DNA of 64,000 nucleotides from Euonymus europaeus (lineage: Eukaryota > Streptophyta > Magnoliopsida > Celastrales > Celastraceae): NCBI GenBank assembly GCA_963580455.1, contig OY756964.1:27316001-27380000 (forward strand), read 5' to 3'. Below are positions 60,713 through 64,000 of this stretch, one piece after another (position 1 is the stretch's first letter; each line of letters opens with the position of its first letter). A program made the translations under genes and the position numbers. Below the pieces are notes generated by a model that did no database searches, was not told the origin of the DNA, and worked only from the letters and a program-made list of their open reading frames with translations.

Positions 60713-62428
60713 TCTTTACGTAAACGGTTTTATGAATATCCGTTGACTCCGAGTTCTGAATTCGGTGATTTTTAGCTTGATTTCACACTACTTTTCGAGC
60801 TCTACAATCCTGGCGTTTCGGATTTTGATTTCAGAACTTGTGGCTAGTAGGTCTTGTTTCACCTAGTTAGCCGCGAAATGTGGTTTCTTTACGTAAACGG
60901 ATTTATAAATATCCGTTGACTCCGAGTTCTGAATTCGGTGATTTTTAGCTTGATTTCGCACTACTTTTCGAGCTCTACAATCCTGCGGTTTTGGATTTTG
61001 ATTTCGGAGCTCGTGGCTAGTAGGTCTCGTTTCACCTAGTTAGCCGCGAAATGTGGTTTCTTTACGTAAACGGTTTTATGAATATCCGTTGACTCCGAGT
61101 TCTGAATTTGGTGATTTTTAGCTTGATTTCGCACTACTTTTCGAGCTCTACAATCCTTTGGTTTCGGATTTTGATTTCGAAACTCGTGGCTAGTAGGTCT
61201 CGTTTCACCTAGTTAGCCGCAAAATGTGGTTTCTTTACGTAAACGGTTTTATGAATATCCGTTGACTCCGAGTTCTGAATTCGGTGATTTTTAGCTTGAT
61301 TTCGCACTACTTTTCGAGCTCTACAATCCTAGCGTTTCGGATTTTGATTTCGGAACTCGTGGCTAGTAGGTCTCGTTTCACCTAGTTAGCCGCGAAATGT
61401 GGTTTCTTTACGTAAACGGTTTTATGAATATCCGTTGACTCCGAGTTCTGAATTCGGTGATTTTTAGCTTGATTTTGCACTACTTTTCGAGCTCTACAAT
61501 CCTGGTGTTTCGGATTTTGATTTCGGAACTCGTGGCTAGTAGGTCTCGTTTCACCTAGTTAGCCGCAAAATGTGTTTTCTTTACGTAAACGGTTTTATGA
61601 ATATCCGTTGACTCCGAGTTCTGAATTCGGTGATTTTTAGCTTGATTTCACACTACTTTTCGAGCTCTACAATCCTGGCGTTTCGGATTTTGATTTCAGA
61701 ACTTGTGGCTAGTAGGTCTTGTTTCACCTAGTTAGCCGCGAAATGTGGTTTCTTTACGTAAACGGATTTATAAATATCCGTTGACTCCGAGTTCTGAATT
61801 CGGTGATTTTTAGCTTGATTTCGCACTACTTTTCGAGCTCTACAATCCTGCGGTTTTGGATTTTGATTTCGGAGCTCGTGGCTAGTAGGTCTCGTTTCAC
61901 CTAGTTAGCCGCGAAATGTGGTTTCTTTACGTAAACGGTTTTATGAATATCCGTTGACTCCGAGTTCTGAATTTGGTGATTTTTAGCTTGATTTCGCACT
62001 ACTTTTCGAGCTCTACAATCCTTTGGTTTCGGATTTTGATTTCGAAACTCGTGGCTAGTAGGTCTCGTTTCACCTAGTTAGCCGCAAAATGTGGTTTCTT
62101 TACGTAAACGGTTTTATGAATATCCGTTGACTCCGAGTTCTGAATTCGGTGATTTTTAGCTTGATTTCGCACTACTTTTCGAGCTCTACAATCCTAGCGT
62201 TTCGGATTTTGATTTCGGAACTCGTGGCTAGTAGGTCTCGTTTCACCTAGTTAGCCGCGAAATGTGGTTTCTTTACGTAAACGGTTTTATGAATATCCGT
62301 TGACTCCGAGTTCTGAATTCGGTGATTTTTAGCTTGATTTTGCACTACTTTTCGAGCTCTACAATCCTGGTGTTTCGGATTTTGATTTCGGAACTCGTGG
62401 CTAGTAGGTCTCGTTTCACCTAGTTAGC
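60713..62428 (+). repeat. Tandem 5-monomer duplication (865 bp x 2)
   Basis: Unique markers pair at 865 bp: CGGATTTATAAATATCC (60901/61766), AGAACTTGTGG with GGTCTTGTTTC, CCTGCGGTTTTGG with TCGGAGCTCG, GAATTTGGTG (near 61104/61969), CCTTTGGTTTCGG, GCAAAATGTGG, and CCTAGCG. Limits: the monomer before the first copy ends GCCGTGAAATGTGG, whereas the one before the second ends GCCGCAAAATGTGTT. Register is lost at the matching point near 62428. The two copies cover 1.98 periods. Confidence 0.92.
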
Positions 62429-63492
62429 CGTGAAATGTGGTTTCTTTACGTAAACGGTTTTATGAATATCCGTTGACTCCGAGTTCTGAATTCGGTGATT
62501 TTTAGCTTGATTTCGCACTACTTTTCGAGCTCTACAATCCTGGTGTTTCGGATTTTGATTTCCGAACTCGTGGCTAGTAGGTCTCGTTTCACCTAGTTAG
62601 CCGTGAAATGTGGTTTCTTTACGTAAACGGTTTTATGAATATCCGTTGACTCCGAGTTCTGAATTCGGTGATTTTTAGCTTGATTTCACACTACTTTTCG
62701 AGCTCTACAATCCTGGAGTTTCGGATTTTGATTTCGGAACTCGTGGCTAGTAGGTCTCGTTTCACCTTGTTATCCGTGAAATGTGGTTTCTTTACGTAAA
62801 CGGTTTTATGAATATCCGTTGACTCCGAGTTCTGAATTCGGTGATTTTTAGCTTGATTTCGCACTACTTTTTGAGCTCTACAATCCTGCGGTTTCGGATT
62901 TTGATTTCGGAACTCGTGGCTAGTAGGTCTCGCTTGACCTAGTTAGCCGTGAAATGTGGTTTCTTTACGTAAACGGTTTTATGAATACCCGTTGACTCCG
63001 AGTTCTGAATTCGGTGATTTTTAGCTTGATTTCGCACTACTTTTTGAGCTCTACAATCCTGGCGTTTCGGATTTTGATTTTGGAACTCGTGGCTAGTAAG
63101 TCTCGTTTCACCTAGTTAGCCGCGAAATGTGGTTTCTGCACGTAAACGGTTTTATGAATATCCGTTGACTCCGAGTTCTGAATTCGGTGATTTTTAGCTT
63201 GATTTCGCACTACTTTTCGAGCTCTACAATCCTGGAATTTCGGTTTTTGATATCGGAACTCGTGGCTAGTAGGTCTCGTTTCACCTAGTTAGCCGCAAAA
63301 TGTGTTTTCTTTACGTAAACGGTTTTATGAATATCCGTTGACTCCGAGTTCTGAATTCGGTGATTTTTAGCTTGATTTCGCACTACTTTTCGAGCTCTAC
63401 AATCCTGGCGTTTTGGATTTTGATTTCAGAACTCGTGGCTAGTAGGTCTCGTTTCACCTAGTTAGCCGCGAAATGTGGTTTCTTTACGTAAA
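62282..63492 (+). repeat. Seven-monomer cassette, second full occurrence
   Basis: The order matches 55364-56574: TTTTGCAC/GGTG, GCCGTG, ACACTAC with CACCTTGTTATCCG, CCTGCGG with TCTCGCTTGACC, AATACCCG with AGTAAGTCTCG, GGAATTTCGGTTTTTGATATCGG, GGCGTTTTGG. Differences include GATTTCCGAAC near 62559, GGAGTTTCGG near 62715, CTTTTTGAGC near 62870 and GATTTTGGAAC near 63077. The first monomer overlaps the end of the five-monomer duplication. Confidence 0.82.
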
Positions 63493-63838
63493 CGGTTTTA
63501 TGAATATCCGTTGACTCCGAGTTCTGAATTCGGTGATTTTTAGCTTGATTTCGCACTACTTTTCGAGCTCTACAATCCTAGAGTTTCGGATTTTGATTTC
63601 GGAACTCGTGGCTAGTAGGTCTCGTTTCACCTAGTTAGCCGCGAAATGTGGTTTCTTTACGTAAACGGTTTTATGAATATCCGTTGACTCCGAGTTCTGA
63701 ATTCGGTGATTTTTAGCTTGATTTTGCACTACTTTTCGAGCTCTACAATCCTGGTGTTTCGGATTTTGATTTCGGAACTCGTGGCTAGTAGGTCTCGTTT
63801 CACCTAGTTAGCCGTGAAATGTGGTTTCTTTACGTAAA

Positions 63839-64000
63839 CGGTTTTATGAATATCCGTTGACTCCGAGTTCTGAATTCGGTGATTTTTAGCTTGATTTCGC
63901 ACTACTTTTCGAGCTCTACAATCCTGGTGTTTCGGATTTTGATTTCCGAACTCGTGGCTAGTAGGTCTCGTTTCACCTAGTTAGCCGTGAAATGTGGTTT
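63839..64000 (+). repeat. Partial last monomer, cut by the window end
   Basis: The final monomer starts at 63839 and runs 162 of 173 bp, with GGTGTTTCGG, GATTTCCGAAC and GCCGTG variants. It repeats the type found at 62455. The array evidently continues beyond the window. Confidence 0.95.

Larger units (their letters stand above)
1..64000 (+). repeat. Satellite DNA array, 173-bp monomer, about 370 copies head to tail
   Basis: The phrase CGGTTTTATGAATATCCG recurs every 173 bases from base 1 to the end. I followed the phase: starts fall at 1+173k up to 26297, then 2+173k from 26471, 4+173k from 55191, 3+173k from 58996 and 2+173k from 60206. This gives 369 whole monomers and a partial last one at 63839-64000. 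All copies run in the same direction and no foreign sequence interrupts them. Monomers differ mainly by a few substitutions. A unit of this length, close to one nucleosome plus linker, in long homogeneous arrays is typical of centromeric or pericentromeric satellites of plants and animals; that role is inferred and not shown by the sequence. I do not recognise the family. Both window edges lie inside the array, so its true length is unknown. Confidence 0.99.

Noticed and set aside
1..64000. Open reading frames or a repetitive protein gene
   Set aside because: 173 is not a multiple of 3, so each frame passes through all three phases of the monomer and meets TAG or TGA (for example in GCTAGTAG and TTGA) within three units. 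Any open stretch is a by-product of the repeat.
1..64000. CRISPR array
   Set aside because: The whole 173-bp unit is repeated. There are no short repeats separated by unique spacers.
1..64000. 5S rDNA or telomeric repeats
   Set aside because: No conserved 5S gene block is visible in the unit, and no TTTAGGG- or TTAGGG-type runs occur.
1..64000. Inverted segments within the array
   Set aside because: Monomer starts can be followed in the plus orientation throughout, with no stretch showing the reverse complement.

Overview
The whole 64 kb window is one uninterrupted head-to-tail satellite DNA array. The unit is 173 bp. With monomer 1 set to begin at base 1 (CGGTTTTATG...), I count 369 complete monomers plus 162 bp of a 370th, all in the same orientation, and both ends of the window cut through the array. 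I see no gene, RNA gene, transposon, CRISPR array or single-copy sequence. The consensus monomer (present base for base at 12457-12629) is about 43% G+C and carries 14 CpG dinucleotides. It usually holds one EcoRI, one SacI and one SnaBI-type (TACGTA) palindrome.

A nucleosome-length unit, tens of kilobases of homogeneous tandem copies and CpG-type variation point to a eukaryotic nuclear chromosome, most plausibly a plant, in centromeric or other constitutive heterochromatin. That is inference. I do not recognise the monomer as a named family and cannot give a species.

Layout, judged from shared variants. Domain I (1 to about 9.3 kb) holds two tandem copies of a 24-monomer block (4152 bp). 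Domain II (about 9.3-26.3 kb) holds a 20-monomer block (3460 bp) in two copies, itself containing a tandem 8-monomer repeat (1384 bp), then a 10-monomer block (1730 bp) in two copies, then less ordered monomers to 26.3 kb. Domain III (about 26.3-46.4 kb) is built from A-B dimers and small duplications (2-, 3- and 8-monomer), then a 15/16-monomer duplication (about 33.9-39.0 kb) overlapping a 21-monomer duplication (3633 bp, about 37.5-44.8 kb). Domain IV (about 46.4 kb to the end) has a long 30-33 monomer offset similarity, tandem 3-, 7- and 5-monomer duplications, and a recurring ordered cassette of about seven monomers.

Monomer types recur: the consensus type, type A (GAATTCTGTG, GGATTTTCATTTC), type B (GAATACGGTG, TTTTTACC, TGTGCTTTCTG; no EcoRI site) and a hybrid B' with the 5' half of consensus and the 3' half of B. 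A is nearly always followed by B and usually preceded by a GCACG variant of the monomer junction. Only four length changes were found in about 370 units, and two of these are copies of the same event.

The window therefore shows a satellite evolving by repeated segmental tandem duplication at many block sizes, with substitution and probable conversion but almost no indels. No protein or RNA product is supported.
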